Source: Flavobacteriaceae bacterium PS02338 | GTDB lineage: Bacteria > Bacteroidota > Bacteroidia > Sphingobacteriales > Sphingobacteriaceae | Direction: 5' to 3' | Length of the DNA: 64,000 nt | NCBI GenBank assembly: GCA_029959615.1 | Contig: JASCOD010000004.1 | Coordinates: 248,001-312,000, forward strand | Part shown: one piece after another, positions 9,368 to 18,520 of the stretch | Position numbering within the stretch: the first letter of the stretch is position 1 | How the letters are laid out: each line of letters begins with the position of its first letter | Program-made: the position numbers and the translations under genes | The notes under the pieces: generated by a model | Seen by the model: the letters and a program-made list of their open reading frames with translations, nothing else | Told to the model about the DNA's origin: nothing | The model's database searches: none

Positions 9368-10228
9368 TTATTTAACAGGAGTTACAGTATAGCCTTTAGC
9401 TTGTAATAGTTTAATCATGCCTTTTTCTCCCCAAAGATGTCCTCCCCCTACAGCAAACAGCACGCTCTCTTTTTCCATCATAGCAGGCATAGATTTAGAT
9501 ACCCAATTGATGTTTCTTTGGTCCAACATTAGGTTTTCTTGCTCTTTGCTCATAAATCTTTGGTCTTTAAGTAATTTATCCAGCACCACTAGATTTTCTT
9601 CGTTAAAAGCTTTAATCATTTGTTGGGCTAAGATAGCATATTCATCTCCCGCTTTCAATTGACGGATGGTTTCTTTCATATTGTAAGAGCCTGCCAAAGC
9701 ATTAACCTGATCGGCTACTTTTTCCAAGCCTCCGAAGGTTTTTCCGCTTTTTGCTCCTTTAGTGAGTAGTTCTACCTCGAACATCTTAACCTCTGTTTGC
9801 GGACATGGAATAGCTTTTTGTCCAATAAGTGTATATAACGCCTGAATCGTGTAAGAGTCTACTTTTTCTAGTGTAGTGTTGTAAGATTTCAATACTTCCT
9901 TTAATTCTTCTTTTTCAGAGGCCGATAGCTGTTCGCTTAGTTTCTTGTCCGCCTGCATCATTTTTTGCATGGCTGCTATTTCCGCTGGATTAGTATAGTC
10001 GATTTCCAATACCAATTTTTGTACTTTATCTAATGCATCCAATGTTTTTTGCTTCATTTGAAAATCTTTAGCGCACATCATGTGCATGGTTCCCTGTACA
10101 TAAGAAGGTTGCTTTAATCCGTTGCCTGAAATTTCCCAAAGCATACTGTTGCCATTGCTTTTCTGAGCGAAACAAAGATTAGAGAAGAGTAGGGTTAATC
10201 CTAAAATAAAAGTGAATAGCTTTTTCAT
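9368..10228 (-). CDS. TraB/GumN-family protein
   Basis: 286 residues with a signal peptide of about 21 residues (ending CFAQ). The family pattern is clear: LWEISG near residue 31, a GTMHMM motif near 46-52, a middle helical region, and the C-terminal GGGHLWGEKGMIKLLQAKGY. TraB/GumN (TIKI-like) proteins carry conserved GxxH motifs and include metal-dependent proteases in animals; the bacterial substrate is unknown. The signal peptide places it in the periplasm. It is the first gene of the sigma-factor operon and so may take part in the envelope signal that the sigma factor answers to. That link is an inference. Confidence 0.82.
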   Translation of the reverse strand: MKKLFTFILGLTLLFSNLCFAQKSNGNSMLWEISGNGLKQPSYVQGTMHMMCAKDFQMKQKTLDALDKVQKLVLEIDYTNPAEIAAMQKMMQADKKLSEQLSASEKEELKEVLKSYNTTLEKVDSYTIQALYTLIGQKAIPCPQTEVKMFEVELLTKGAKSGKTFGGLEKVADQVNALAGSYNMKETIRQLKAGDEYAILAQQMIKAFNEENLVVLDKLLKDQRFMSKEQENLMLDQRNINWVSKSMPAMMEKESVLFAVGGGHLWGEKGMIKLLQAKGYTVTPVK

Positions 10229-10536
10229 ATTACAAATTTTTGAGTGTTTTTATTTCTTTTGAACAGTAGGTATGGGTGATAAACCATTCGTTACAGAAAT
10301 AATGAAAAAACTTTTATGTTGCTGTTTTTAATGCTGCTAAGCTATTTTTTTTTCTACTCTAACAATAACTGTTTCAATTTAGCTTGCTGAATTAAAGTGT
10401 CAACTGTTTCATTTAAAAATCTCAGAAAGTGACCTGATGAAAAAGAATGGGTTAAAGAGATGTAAATCTGATTGGTAGGAATAGCTAGAAATAGTAAAAG
10501 CCATCATTTCTGATAGCTTTGCTCGATTTTTATTAG
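10229..10536. other. 308-bp region upstream of the TraB operon, no gene seen
   Basis: AT-rich, no convincing open frame. It should hold the minus-strand promoter of the TraB/sigma operon; a GTAAC element lies about 80 bp upstream of the start, but I cannot assign a sigma factor to it. The left end trails from the tRNA-Leu 3' end. Confidence 0.35.
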
Positions 10537-10621
10537 TACTGAAGGCGGGAATCGAACCCGCACGCCTGTTGAGGGCACAGGATTTTAAGTCCTGCGTGTC
10601 TACCAGTTCCACCACTTCAGC
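10537..10621 (-). tRNA. tRNA-Leu (anticodon UAA)
   Basis: 85 nt with a long variable arm. The minus strand shows acceptor GCTGAAG paired with CTTCAGT (one G-T pair), discriminator A, anticodon stem GCAGGA/TCCTGT around loop CTTAAAA (anticodon TAA), and the T-arm GGTTCGAT. CCA is not encoded. It lies 51 bp downstream of tRNA-Gly on the same strand. Confidence 0.95.
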
Positions 10622-10644
10622 AAGCATTAAATGCTTTTTAAAAT

Positions 10645-10670
10645 AAATGCCTCCTGGTAGGAAGGCATTT
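10645..10670. other. hairpin between two tRNAs
   Basis: AAATGCCT (10645-10652) and AGGCATTT (10663-10670) form an 8-bp stem in the spacer of the tRNA-Gly/tRNA-Leu transcript. A processing signal is possible. Confidence 0.4.
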
Positions 10671-10672
10671 AG

Positions 10673-10745
10673 AGCGAAAGACGAGATTCGAACTCGCGAC
10701 CCCAACCTTGGCAAGGTTGTGCTCTACCAACTGAGCTACTTTCGC
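10673..10745 (-). tRNA. tRNA-Gly (anticodon GCC)
   Basis: 73 nt. Acceptor GCGAAAG pairs with CTTTCGC, discriminator T. D-arm AGCTCAGTTGGTAGAGC, anticodon stem CAACC/GGTTG around TTGCCAA, T-arm GAGTTCGAATCTC. CCA is not encoded. Confidence 0.95.
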
Positions 10746-10813
10746 ATTGTTAACATTATCCAATGTTTTCAAAACTTTCGAGCTTTAAATAACGCCCTTT
10801 CGTTTTGGTGATG

Positions 10814-10844
10814 CAAATATACGCAGATTTATATTTCTGCCAAG
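10814..10844 (-). promoter_or_regulatory. Bacteroidetes-type promoter of the tRNA-Gly/tRNA-Leu transcript
   Basis: On the minus strand CTTG, then exactly 19 bases, then TATATTTG. This fits the primary-sigma consensus TTTG-N19-TAnnTTTG of the phylum with one mismatch in the upstream element. It lies about 70 bp upstream of tRNA-Gly. The upstream element falls inside a small hairpin (ATATTTCT/AGAAATAT, 10831-10850) just past the recX stop. Confidence 0.65.
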
Positions 10845-10869
10845 AAATATTTAATAAAAATTTAACACA

Positions 10870-11358
10870 TCAATCTAAGTCCTTGTTTTTCAGTAAAAGA
10901 AAAATTAAATCTTTTTCATAACCTTTACTCTGAAGATAGTTTACAAGCTTTAACTGGCGTTTCATCACGTTTTTTTCTCGCTCTATTTCCTGCTTTTTTT
11001 CATATAAGTTGCGTAAAGTTTTAAAGTATTGGTCGTCACTAATACTATGAAGTGCTTTTTTAATGATAGGATCAGGTACTTTTTTTAATTTCAGGCCTTG
11101 CTTTATTTTTAGCTTGCCCCATTTCTTAATGTTAAATTTACCCGACACGTATGCCAAGGCAAATCTTTCTTCACTTAAAAAGTTCTCAGCAATCAGCGTA
11201 GAAATGATGTCCTCAACCTCTGTAGATTTCATTTGCCATTCGTACAACTTATCTCTTACCTCTTGTTGCGATCTTTCCTGATAAGCACACCAACTGGCAG
11301 CTTTCTGCAGAGCCGTTTTTTTATCGTAATTGTATTTCTTTTCCTGCTCGATTTTCAT
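10870..11358 (-). CDS. recX: regulatory protein RecX
   Basis: 162 residues, normal for RecX. Three-helix RecX repeats are seen: ALQKAASWCAYQERSQQEVRDKL with the conserved R-S/E-L pattern in repeat 1, NFLSEERFALAYVSGKFNIKKWG in repeat 2, then WGKLKIKQGLKLKKV. RecX binds RecA filaments and inhibits recombinase activity in the cytoplasm. recA is not nearby. The gene is transcribed away from murF-alr, with about 170 bp between their starts. Confidence 0.85.
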   Translation of the reverse strand: MKIEQEKKYNYDKKTALQKAASWCAYQERSQQEVRDKLYEWQMKSTEVEDIISTLIAENFLSEERFALAYVSGKFNIKKWGKLKIKQGLKLKKVPDPIIKKALHSISDDQYFKTLRNLYEKKQEIEREKNVMKRQLKLVNYLQSKGYEKDLIFLLLKNKDLD

Positions 11359-11529
11359 CTGTTTTTATTTTCTTTTCAATGGCTGATGAAAGCTTTTCCG
11401 ATAAATTGGGATCGGTTTATTGTGTTTATATTTGTAACATGTTCTCTCATGATTAAATAATAATAATGATAGAGGGTTCATAAATATTTGTTGAAATTCG
11501 TGAAAAAAATTGATTAACCTATCATTGCC

Positions 11530-13986
11530 ATGTCCAAAGCCGATACTTATACTATTGAACAAATTAACCTTTTAGTAAAAGGCGAAGGCTTTTTATTTGA
11601 TAGTGGAGCGATAATCAAAAATTTGATTATTGATAGCCGCACACTGAGTAATGCGTCAAACGCCGTGTTTTTTGCAATTAAAGCGCAGCGAGATGGTCAT
11701 CAGTTCATAGCCCATGCCTACGAAAATGGGGTACGTAGTTTTGTAGTTTCGGAGGATATAGATCAAGCCAATTATCCAGGAGCCAATTGGATAAAGGTTG
11801 ATGATGTGCTTCTAGCTTTACAAAAATTGGCGGCTTATCATCGCTCAGCTCATCAATTAGAAGTGATAGGAATTACGGGCAGCAACGGTAAAACCATCGT
11901 AAAAGAATGGTTGTATCAATTATTATCGGCAGATTATAACATAATACGAAGTCCAAAAAGCTATAATTCGCAGATAGGCGTACCGCTTTCTGTGTGGCAA
12001 ATTAACGATAGCCATAATTTAGGGATTTTCGAAGCAGGTATTTCTACTCTAGGTGAAATGAAGCAGCTAGGCTCAATTATTCAGCCAAGTATAGGCGTCT
12101 TAACTAACATTCGTGAAGCACATGACGAGGGATTTACTGATAAAATGGAAAAGCTAAGGGAGAAGCTGTTACTTTTTGAAGGTGTAGAAACATTCGTTTA
12201 TGCACTAGAATATATCGTTGCAGATGTAGTATTGCCGGGTAAGCGAAAGTTTACTTGGAGCTTTAGTCGGCCTGCAGATCTACAAGTGTTAGAGATTTTA
12301 ACCGAAGAAACGAGTACCGTTTTGAAAGCAAAATATGCTGATGAACAAATTGAGGTTACTGTGCCTTTTACTGATGCTGCGGCAATTGAAAACGCCGTAA
12401 TTTGTTGGGCCACTTTGTTGGCGATGGGCTATGCGTTACAAGAAACAGCGTTTCGATTAACGAAATTAGTAAAAGTAGGCATGCGTTTACAATTAATTAA
12501 TGGCATAGATAACTGTTCGCTAATTGACGATAGTTACAGCGCTGATATTTATTCGTTAAGTATAGCATTAGATTTCCTTAACCAACAGAACCAACACCCG
12601 AAACGTACGTTGATATTATCTGATTTATATGAGACAGGTAAATCTTCTGATGAACTATATGAAGAGATTGCGCTTTTGCTCAAATTGAAAAAGATAGATC
12701 GCTTGATTGGGATAGGGCAGCAGATCTCCATTTACCAGTATTTATTCTCAATAGAAAAGAGCTTCTACGATAACACGGCCGATTTTTTGGCCAATATTGG
12801 TCAACACAGTTTCAATAATGAAACTATTTTGGTTAAGGGCGCACGTAAATTTGGTTTTGAGCAAGTTATTAAACGCTTAGCGCAAAAAGTGCACGACACC
12901 GTATTGGAAATTAATTTAAATGCGCTGTTGTCCAATCTTCAGTTTTATAAATCAAAACTCTCTACTGGAGTGAAAACCATGGCAATGGTAAAAGCATTTT
13001 CTTACGGTAGTGGTAGTTTCGAAATTGCTAATTTATTGCAATATCACAAAGTGGATTATTTAGCGGTAGCTTATGTAGACGAAGGTATCGCTCTGCGTAA
13101 AGCAGGAATTAGTTTGCCAATTATGGTCATGAGTCCAGAACCTTCTGCGTTTGATGCGATGTTAAGGTATAAACTTGAACCAGAAATTTATAGTATAGAA
13201 GTGCTGAAAAGCTTTCTTCATTTTTTGCCAGAAGAGGTAGCTCATTTCCCAATTCATATCAAGCTGGATACGGGTATGCATCGTTTAGGCTTTGAACCTG
13301 AACAAATTGACGAATTAACTTTCTTGCTTAGCCAAAGCCAAAAGCTTAAAGTAGTTTCTGTATTTACACACTTGGTTGCCACAGATGACGGGCAGCATGA
13401 TGAATTTACGCAATGGCAGGTAAAGCAATACGAGCAAATGTATGATAAATTGCAAACTTCGCTTGTTTACAAACCAATTTGTCATGTTTTAAATACTTCT
13501 GGGGTTACCCGTTGGCCAAATTATCAATTTGATATGGTAAGAGTAGGTATTGGTTTATATGGTTTCGATGCTGCATTAGCCAAAGGAGAGGGTTTGCAAA
13601 CTGTTGCCATTTTAAAAACCACTGTTTCGCAAATCAAGCAATTACAGCCTAATGAAACGGTTGGCTATGGTAGAAGGGGAAGCTTACCTAATGGCGGTCA
13701 AATCGCCACGGTAAAAATTGGCTATGCTGATGGGTATAGCCGTGCTTTCGGCAATGGTGTTGGTAAAATGTTGGTAGATGGGAAATTAGCACCAACGGTC
13801 GGTTCCATTTGCATGGACATGTGTATGCTTGATGTTACTGGTTTAGATGTGGCAGTGGGAGATGAGGTGATTGTTTTCAACGAAGAACATAGCATTGTCG
13901 ATTTGGCAAAGGAAATTCATACCATTCCTTACGAGATCTTAACAAACGTATCTCAAAGGGTAAAGCGAGTTTATTATTATGAGTAG
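11530..13986 (+). CDS. murF-alr: bifunctional MurF ligase / alanine racemase
   Basis: 818 residues: an N-terminal MurF-like domain (about 1-455) fused to alanine racemase (about 456-818). MurF has the ATP-binding loop GITGSNGKT near residue 118 and adds D-Ala-D-Ala to the UDP-MurNAc-tripeptide. The racemase supplies D-alanine: PLP-binding Lys488 in AMVKAFSYGSG, HLGFE-type motif RLGFEPE, and C-terminal VGSICMDM. The fusion is the normal arrangement in Bacteroidetes and couples two cytoplasmic steps of peptidoglycan precursor synthesis. It begins 171 bp from the divergent recX start and is followed 75 bp later by the DUF502 gene. Confidence 0.92.
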   Translation: MSKADTYTIEQINLLVKGEGFLFDSGAIIKNLIIDSRTLSNASNAVFFAIKAQRDGHQFIAHAYENGVRSFVVSEDIDQANYPGANWIKVDDVLLALQKLAAYHRSAHQLEVIGITGSNGKTIVKEWLYQLLSADYNIIRSPKSYNSQIGVPLSVWQINDSHNLGIFEAGISTLGEMKQLGSIIQPSIGVLTNIREAHDEGFTDKMEKLREKLLLFEGVETFVYALEYIVADVVLPGKRKFTWSFSRPADLQVLEILTEETSTVLKAKYADEQIEVTVPFTDAAAIENAVICWATLLAMGYALQETAFRLTKLVKVGMRLQLINGIDNCSLIDDSYSADIYSLSIALDFLNQQNQHPKRTLILSDLYETGKSSDELYEEIALLLKLKKIDRLIGIGQQISIYQYLFSIEKSFYDNTADFLANIGQHSFNNETILVKGARKFGFEQVIKRLAQKVHDTVLEINLNALLSNLQFYKSKLSTGVKTMAMVKAFSYGSGSFEIANLLQYHKVDYLAVAYVDEGIALRKAGISLPIMVMSPEPSAFDAMLRYKLEPEIYSIEVLKSFLHFLPEEVAHFPIHIKLDTGMHRLGFEPEQIDELTFLLSQSQKLKVVSVFTHLVATDDGQHDEFTQWQVKQYEQMYDKLQTSLVYKPICHVLNTSGVTRWPNYQFDMVRVGIGLYGFDAALAKGEGLQTVAILKTTVSQIKQLQPNETVGYGRRGSLPNGGQIATVKIGYADGYSRAFGNGVGKMLVDGKLAPTVGSICMDMCMLDVTGLDVAVGDEVIVFNEEHSIVDLAKEIHTIPYEILTNVSQRVKRVYYYE

Positions 13987-14061
13987 TTGGTTAATTGCCA
14001 AATCTCAATAAACTAATTACCAATAAACTAATGAACCAACAAAAAAGGTTAATTTTGCGCC

Positions 14062-14652
14062 ATGAATAGGATTGGAAAAGCTTTGTTGAATTACTTGATT
14101 AAGGGTCTGTTAATTGTGATGCCCATTGCCCTCAGTATCTTCATTGTAGTTTGGGCGGTGAGTACAGTAGATAGCTGGTTAAATATCAATAATATTCTAG
14201 GCGTGGACCCTAAAACCGGCGAAAGTCGTAACATTCCAGGTTTAGGTTTGGTATTGGTTTTAGCCATTATCCTTGCGGCAGGGATTTTTGTGACTTATTT
14301 CGTAACCGAACCAATGTATGGTTGGTTTAGGCGCTGGTTAAATAAATTGCCGCTTTTCAATTTCATTTATACCTCTATTAAAGACCTTACGGAAGCTTTT
14401 GTTGGGGATGAAAAGAAGTTTAATCATCCAGTTATAGTAGAAACCGAGGGTGAGATGAAACGCATAGGTTTTTTAACGCAAAACGATTTGAGCAAATTAG
14501 ATATGATGGATGAGGCGATCGTCTATTTTCCATTTTCCTATTCTTTCGCAGGACAAATTTATATCGTAAAAAAGGATAAAATTAAACCGCTTAATATGAG
14601 TGCCGCCGATGCGATGAAATTGGTAGTAAGTGGCGGTGTTACCCATATTTAA
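14062..14652 (+). CDS. DUF502-family membrane protein
   Basis: 196 residues, usual length for the family. Two membrane helices lie near residues 12-32 (LLIVMPIALSIFIVVWAV) and 66-88 (LGLVLVLAIILAAGIFVTYF). A conserved soluble C-terminus carries KLPLFNFIYTSIKDLTEAF and the VYFPFSYSFAGQIYIV segment. The biochemical role is unknown; the family is widespread in bacteria. Its stop overlaps by 4 bp the stop of the convergent gene at 14649-15143. Confidence 0.8.
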   Translation: MNRIGKALLNYLIKGLLIVMPIALSIFIVVWAVSTVDSWLNINNILGVDPKTGESRNIPGLGLVLVLAIILAAGIFVTYFVTEPMYGWFRRWLNKLPLFNFIYTSIKDLTEAFVGDEKKFNHPVIVETEGEMKRIGFLTQNDLSKLDMMDEAIVYFPFSYSFAGQIYIVKKDKIKPLNMSAADAMKLVVSGGVTHI

Positions 14653-15143
14653 ACACCTCTTACTGCAACCATTATCGCAACAAAAGCTATAAATGCCACC
14701 AGGATACGAGAAAAGAATTCTTTGATATAGAGGCCAGCTATCAGAGCTAATTCGTTATCTAAATTTTCTCCTGTAATTACACCCGAACCAGAAGATGCTC
14801 TAAAATGCATGTGAGTGTCTTTATGGTTGCTTAAATTCCAGCTGCTTAACCAGCTATTGCTGTAGTTCCAAGTAAATGGAATTTGGTCTTTTAAGGCTAT
14901 AACTGCTCTAAATTGCCACAGGTGAAAAGTAATCAAACCTAATTCTTCATTATTGTCGCCGTAAATTGTAGTAGTGATATTGGAAACCCCTTTGCTCCTG
15001 AAATGGTAGTTCTTTTGCGACATGATTCCGAAAGCGTGGTTGTTCCAGGTCTCGAAAATAAGATTGCCGCAAACCTGCCCGTCACAAAATATCATGTACG
15101 AACTATCAAATACTCCCTTTGTCCATGTTACTAATTTTTCCAT
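14649..15143 (-). CDS. hypothetical protein with C-terminal membrane helix
   Basis: 164 residues, family not recognised. Most of it reads as beta-strands rich in W, F, N and G (VTWTKGVFDSSYMIFCDGQ, FHLWQFRAVIALKDQIPFTW), followed by one predicted membrane helix near 140-161 (FFSRILVAFIAFVAIMVAV). There is no signal peptide, so it may be a C-tail-anchored protein facing the cytoplasm. It resembles proteins annotated only as hypothetical in this phylum. Upstream there are about 260 bp with no gene. Confidence 0.6.
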   Translation of the reverse strand: MEKLVTWTKGVFDSSYMIFCDGQVCGNLIFETWNNHAFGIMSQKNYHFRSKGVSNITTTIYGDNNEELGLITFHLWQFRAVIALKDQIPFTWNYSNSWLSSWNLSNHKDTHMHFRASSGSGVITGENLDNELALIAGLYIKEFFSRILVAFIAFVAIMVAVRGV

Positions 15144-15405
15144 GATATAGGTTTTTGTGGTTTAGATGAATAGAAATCTCGTTAGTTACAGCGAAATCTG
15201 TCAATGTCATTAGTTGACTTTGATATTACAGAACGTCTTACTCGTAACGTTGTTTGGCCTTTTTTAGAGTGTAATGAGATTTTTAGAAAGTAATGCGGTT
15301 ACTAATATGATTCGCAAGACCCGATCTTCGTTAATCCCGATGAAAATAGGGATCCGCTTCAATTAGGTTTAATTTTCAAGGACACTGTAAAAACCATACA
15401 AAAAC

Positions 15406-15440
15406 AAAAGGGCGTACAAGAATTAACTTATACGCCCTTT
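15406..15440 (-). terminator. intrinsic terminator of the LOG-family gene
   Basis: AAAGGGCGTA and TACGCCCTTT pair perfectly over 10 bp around a 14-nt loop. The minus strand continues TTGTTTTTG. It lies 18 bp past the stop of the gene at 15458-16165. The rest of 15144-15405 shows no feature. Confidence 0.8.
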
Positions 15441-15457
15441 AATCGAATCAGCTTTTA

Positions 15458-16165
15458 TTAGAAATTCGGTTTCAATACATATTTGTCATAGAACCTAAAG
15501 ATGTGTTCAGCCGCGTCTTCAGCAGTATCTACCAATCTAAACAAATTCAAATCTTCTGCATGGATATTGTGTTCCTTTTCCAACATCGTATTTTTTATCC
15601 AATCTACTAATCCACCCCAGTAATCGGTACCTACCAATACAATAGGGAAACGAGCAATTTTTCCTGTTTGGATTAAAGTTAAAGCTTCAAATAATTCGTC
15701 CATGGTTCCCATACCACCTGGTAATACAATAAAACCTTGCGAATACTTCATGAACATCACCTTGCGAATAAAAAAGTAATCGAAGGTTAACAAACGACTA
15801 GGTTCTATGTATTTGTTATGGAATTGTTCAAAAGGCAAATCAATGTTTAAACCTACAGATTTACCACCATTTAGGTGTGCTCCCTTATTACCTGCCTCCA
15901 TAATACCTGGTCCGCCGCCTGTAATTACACCGTAGCCGCGTTCAGTTAATAGCTGGCCACACTGTACGGCCAATTGATAATATGGATTGGTTTCTGCCGT
16001 TCTGGCCGAACCAAAAATACTTACACAAGGTCCAATCTTCGAAAGCTTTTCAAACCCATCCACAAACTCGGCCATGATTTTAAAAATCTGCCAGCTATCC
16101 GTTGTTTTTATTTCTTGCCAATCCTTGTTGGCAAATGCACTTCTTATCTTTTCGTCACTGTTCAT
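15458..16165 (-). CDS. LOG-family (lysine-decarboxylase-like) nucleotide phosphoribohydrolase
   Basis: 235 residues. Rossmann-like fold with VSIFGSART near 48-56, the GGGPGIMEAGNKGA motif near 84-97, and the family signature PGGMGTMDELFEA near 148-160 with the catalytic Glu. Members (TIGR00730/LOG) cleave nucleoside 5'-monophosphates, in plants and some bacteria releasing active cytokinins; in most bacteria the true substrate is not established. It lies 16 bp after the symporter gene on the same strand and ends in a clear terminator, so the two probably form an operon. Confidence 0.85.
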   Translation of the reverse strand: MNSDEKIRSAFANKDWQEIKTTDSWQIFKIMAEFVDGFEKLSKIGPCVSIFGSARTAETNPYYQLAVQCGQLLTERGYGVITGGGPGIMEAGNKGAHLNGGKSVGLNIDLPFEQFHNKYIEPSRLLTFDYFFIRKVMFMKYSQGFIVLPGGMGTMDELFEALTLIQTGKIARFPIVLVGTDYWGGLVDWIKNTMLEKEHNIHAEDLNLFRLVDTAEDAAEHIFRFYDKYVLKPNF

Positions 16166-16181
16166 AGATCATTTATTAGGA

Positions 16182-17690
16182 TTAAAATCTAGTTTGCTGA
16201 TCTGTTTTCTTCGAAATCAGCAATAATCCCATAAATGTAATCAATCCGTTTATTAAAATTAATTCTACGCTAAAAACATAGCCTCCTAAAAGCTCTTTCG
16301 CATTAGTAGCAAATAAGTAACACAAAATAGGAGATACGATACAAACAATTGGAACTAGCTTATCATGTAATCCACGTGATTTTACAAATAGACCAAATGA
16401 ATAAAGACCAAGTAGAGGACCGTAGGTATATGAAGCAATCAAGAAAATTAAACTCACTACTGATGAGCTATTTAATGAATTGATAATAAGGATCACAAAG
16501 AACATAATTAATGAAAATGCGATATGAACCATGTGTCTTTTCTTAACGGCATCTGGTTTTTCAGCATTTTCTTTTTTGCCCATTCCTAAGAAATCTACAC
16601 AAAACGAAGTGGTTAATGCTGTTAGCGCACTATCTGTAGTGGCAAATGTTGCTGCGGTTAAACCCAACATAAATACAATTGCGGGAATGGTGGTTAAGTG
16701 GTTTAAAGCAATTTCTGGGAATAAAAGGTCGGTTCTTGGGTTGCCCGTAACGTGATCTAAAGGAATTGCTATGCCATTTTTAGTAGCGAAAATGTACAAT
16801 AAGGCACCTACACTTAAGAAGAATATATTTAGTACAACGAAAATACCGGTGAAGGTAAACATGTTCTTTTGAGCTTCGCCAATGGTTTTCATGCTTAAGT
16901 TCTTTTGCATTAAATCTTGGTCTAGGCCTGTCATGGCAATCGTTACAAAAACACCCCCAATAAATTGCTTGCTGAAATAAAACTTGCTCGACAAGAAATC
17001 TTCAAAGAAGAATATTTTTGAATAGCTACTGCTTTTAATGGTTTCAAATGCTTGAGGAATGCTTAAGCTTAAACTATCGCAAATGAAATAGATAGTTAAG
17101 AATACCGATAATACCAAGAAGAACGTTTGAAGTGTATCTGTAATGATAATCGTTTTTAATCCACCTTTAAAAGTATACGACCAAATTAAGCCTAATGAGA
17201 TTAGTACCGTTACCCAAAATGGTACATTATAACTATCAAATATAAAGCGCTGTAATACAATTACTACTAAGTATAATCTGGTAGCCGAGCCTAAGGTTCT
17301 ACTGATCAGGAAGATAAATGCAGCAGTTTTATAGCTGTAATACCCTAATCGCTGTTCAATATAGCTGTAAATAGAAGTTAAATTCATTCTATAATACAAA
17401 GGCAAAAGAACGGTTGCGATAATGATAAATCCAACAGCGTTTCCGAGCACAAATTGGAAATATTGAAATTGATTACCGCCGGGAGCACCAACTTCACCCG
17501 GAACAGATATAAAAGTAACACCAGATAATGCGGTGCCTATCATGCCAAAAGCAACTAAATACCATTTGGAATTCTTGTTTGCCAAGAAAAATGTAGAGTT
17601 GTCTGATGAATTTTTTGAGGTCGCAAATGCGATGGTAATTAGCAGACCAAAGTAGCCCACTAAAAAGCATAATAGTAATGTAGAACTCAT
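16182..17690 (-). CDS. sodium:solute symporter (SSS family)
   Basis: 502 residues with about 13 predicted membrane helices, standard for the SSS family. Visible family segments are the unwound helix region GMIGTALSGVTFISVPGEVG near 50-70, GGLKTIIITDTLQTFF near 175-190, and TAATFATTDSALTALTTSF near 345-363. SSS proteins import sugars, vitamins, amino acids or sialic acid with Na+. The substrate cannot be told from sequence alone. It sits in the inner membrane and is followed by the LOG-family gene. Confidence 0.85.
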   Translation of the reverse strand: MSSTLLLCFLVGYFGLLITIAFATSKNSSDNSTFFLANKNSKWYLVAFGMIGTALSGVTFISVPGEVGAPGGNQFQYFQFVLGNAVGFIIIATVLLPLYYRMNLTSIYSYIEQRLGYYSYKTAAFIFLISRTLGSATRLYLVVIVLQRFIFDSYNVPFWVTVLISLGLIWSYTFKGGLKTIIITDTLQTFFLVLSVFLTIYFICDSLSLSIPQAFETIKSSSYSKIFFFEDFLSSKFYFSKQFIGGVFVTIAMTGLDQDLMQKNLSMKTIGEAQKNMFTFTGIFVVLNIFFLSVGALLYIFATKNGIAIPLDHVTGNPRTDLLFPEIALNHLTTIPAIVFMLGLTAATFATTDSALTALTTSFCVDFLGMGKKENAEKPDAVKKRHMVHIAFSLIMFFVILIINSLNSSSVVSLIFLIASYTYGPLLGLYSFGLFVKSRGLHDKLVPIVCIVSPILCYLFATNAKELLGGYVFSVELILINGLITFMGLLLISKKTDQQTRF

Positions 17691-17899
17691 ATATAATTTG
17701 ATTAGTTGCTAAAAGTAGCAAAAACTTGCTAAAACTCGCAACTTGGTTTTTAAAAACAGCAAAAGTTAGTAAAAATAAACGGAGTTGAGTTTTTTACTTC
17801 CCGATAAACCTATGGCTTGCGAACAATTAATTTGTAATTAATGTGATAAGACAATAAATAATCTGTGCATCTGTGGCAAATAACTAATAAATTTGTAGC

Positions 17900-18517
17900 A
17901 TGAATTTTTCTTCCAAGCTGCTAGAAGATGCGGTGAATGAGTTTGGTAAGTTGCCCGGAATAGGTCAAAAGACGGCTTTACGTTTAGTATTGCATCTTTT
18001 GAATAAGGATCAGGGCGAGGTAGCACAATTTGGAAATACCTTGATTAAGTTGAAAAACGAAATCAAAACCTGCATAATTTGCCATAATATTTCTGATTTT
18101 GATACTTGCAGTATCTGTGCAGCGGTAAAAAGGGAGAAAGAGGTAATTTGCGTAGTAGAAGATACTCGCGACGTAATGGCTATTGAAAATACCAATCAAT
18201 ATTTTGGAGCTTACCATGTTTTGGGAGGTTTAATTTCTCCAATGGATGGCGTTGGCCCGTCAGACTTAAATATAGAAAGCCTAGTAGAACGTGTCAAAGG
18301 TGCTGAAGTGAAGGAAATTATTTTAGCGTTGAGTGCCAATATGGAAGGAGATACTACTTTATTTTATCTGCATAAGAAATTAAAAGATTTTAATATCCCT
18401 ATCACTACTATTGCTAGGGGAATTGCATTCGGCGGAGAGTTGGAATATGCTGATGAGGTAACTTTAGGCCGCTCTATTATAACCCGAGTTCCTTATGAAA
18501 ATACCTTAATCAAGTAA
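17900..18517 (+). CDS. recR: recombination mediator protein RecR
   Basis: 205 residues, normal for RecR. Helix-hairpin-helix at 15-35 (FGKLPGIGQKTALRLVLHLL), zinc finger with Cys at about 57, 60, 69 and 72 (CIICHNISDFDTCSIC), Toprim domain from about 80 (VICVVEDTRDVMAIENT) and the C-terminal TIARGIAFGGELEYADEVT. RecR works with RecO to load RecA on gapped DNA. It is the first gene of an apparent operon: the SDR gene begins 3 bp after its stop. Confidence 0.93.
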   Translation: MNFSSKLLEDAVNEFGKLPGIGQKTALRLVLHLLNKDQGEVAQFGNTLIKLKNEIKTCIICHNISDFDTCSICAAVKREKEVICVVEDTRDVMAIENTNQYFGAYHVLGGLISPMDGVGPSDLNIESLVERVKGAEVKEIILALSANMEGDTTLFYLHKKLKDFNIPITTIARGIAFGGELEYADEVTLGRSIITRVPYENTLIK

Positions 18518-18520
18518 ATT

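Noticed and set aside
10409..10714. 101-codon minus-strand frame across the tRNA genes
   Set aside because: It overlaps both tRNAs; the apparent protein is a translation of tRNA sequence.
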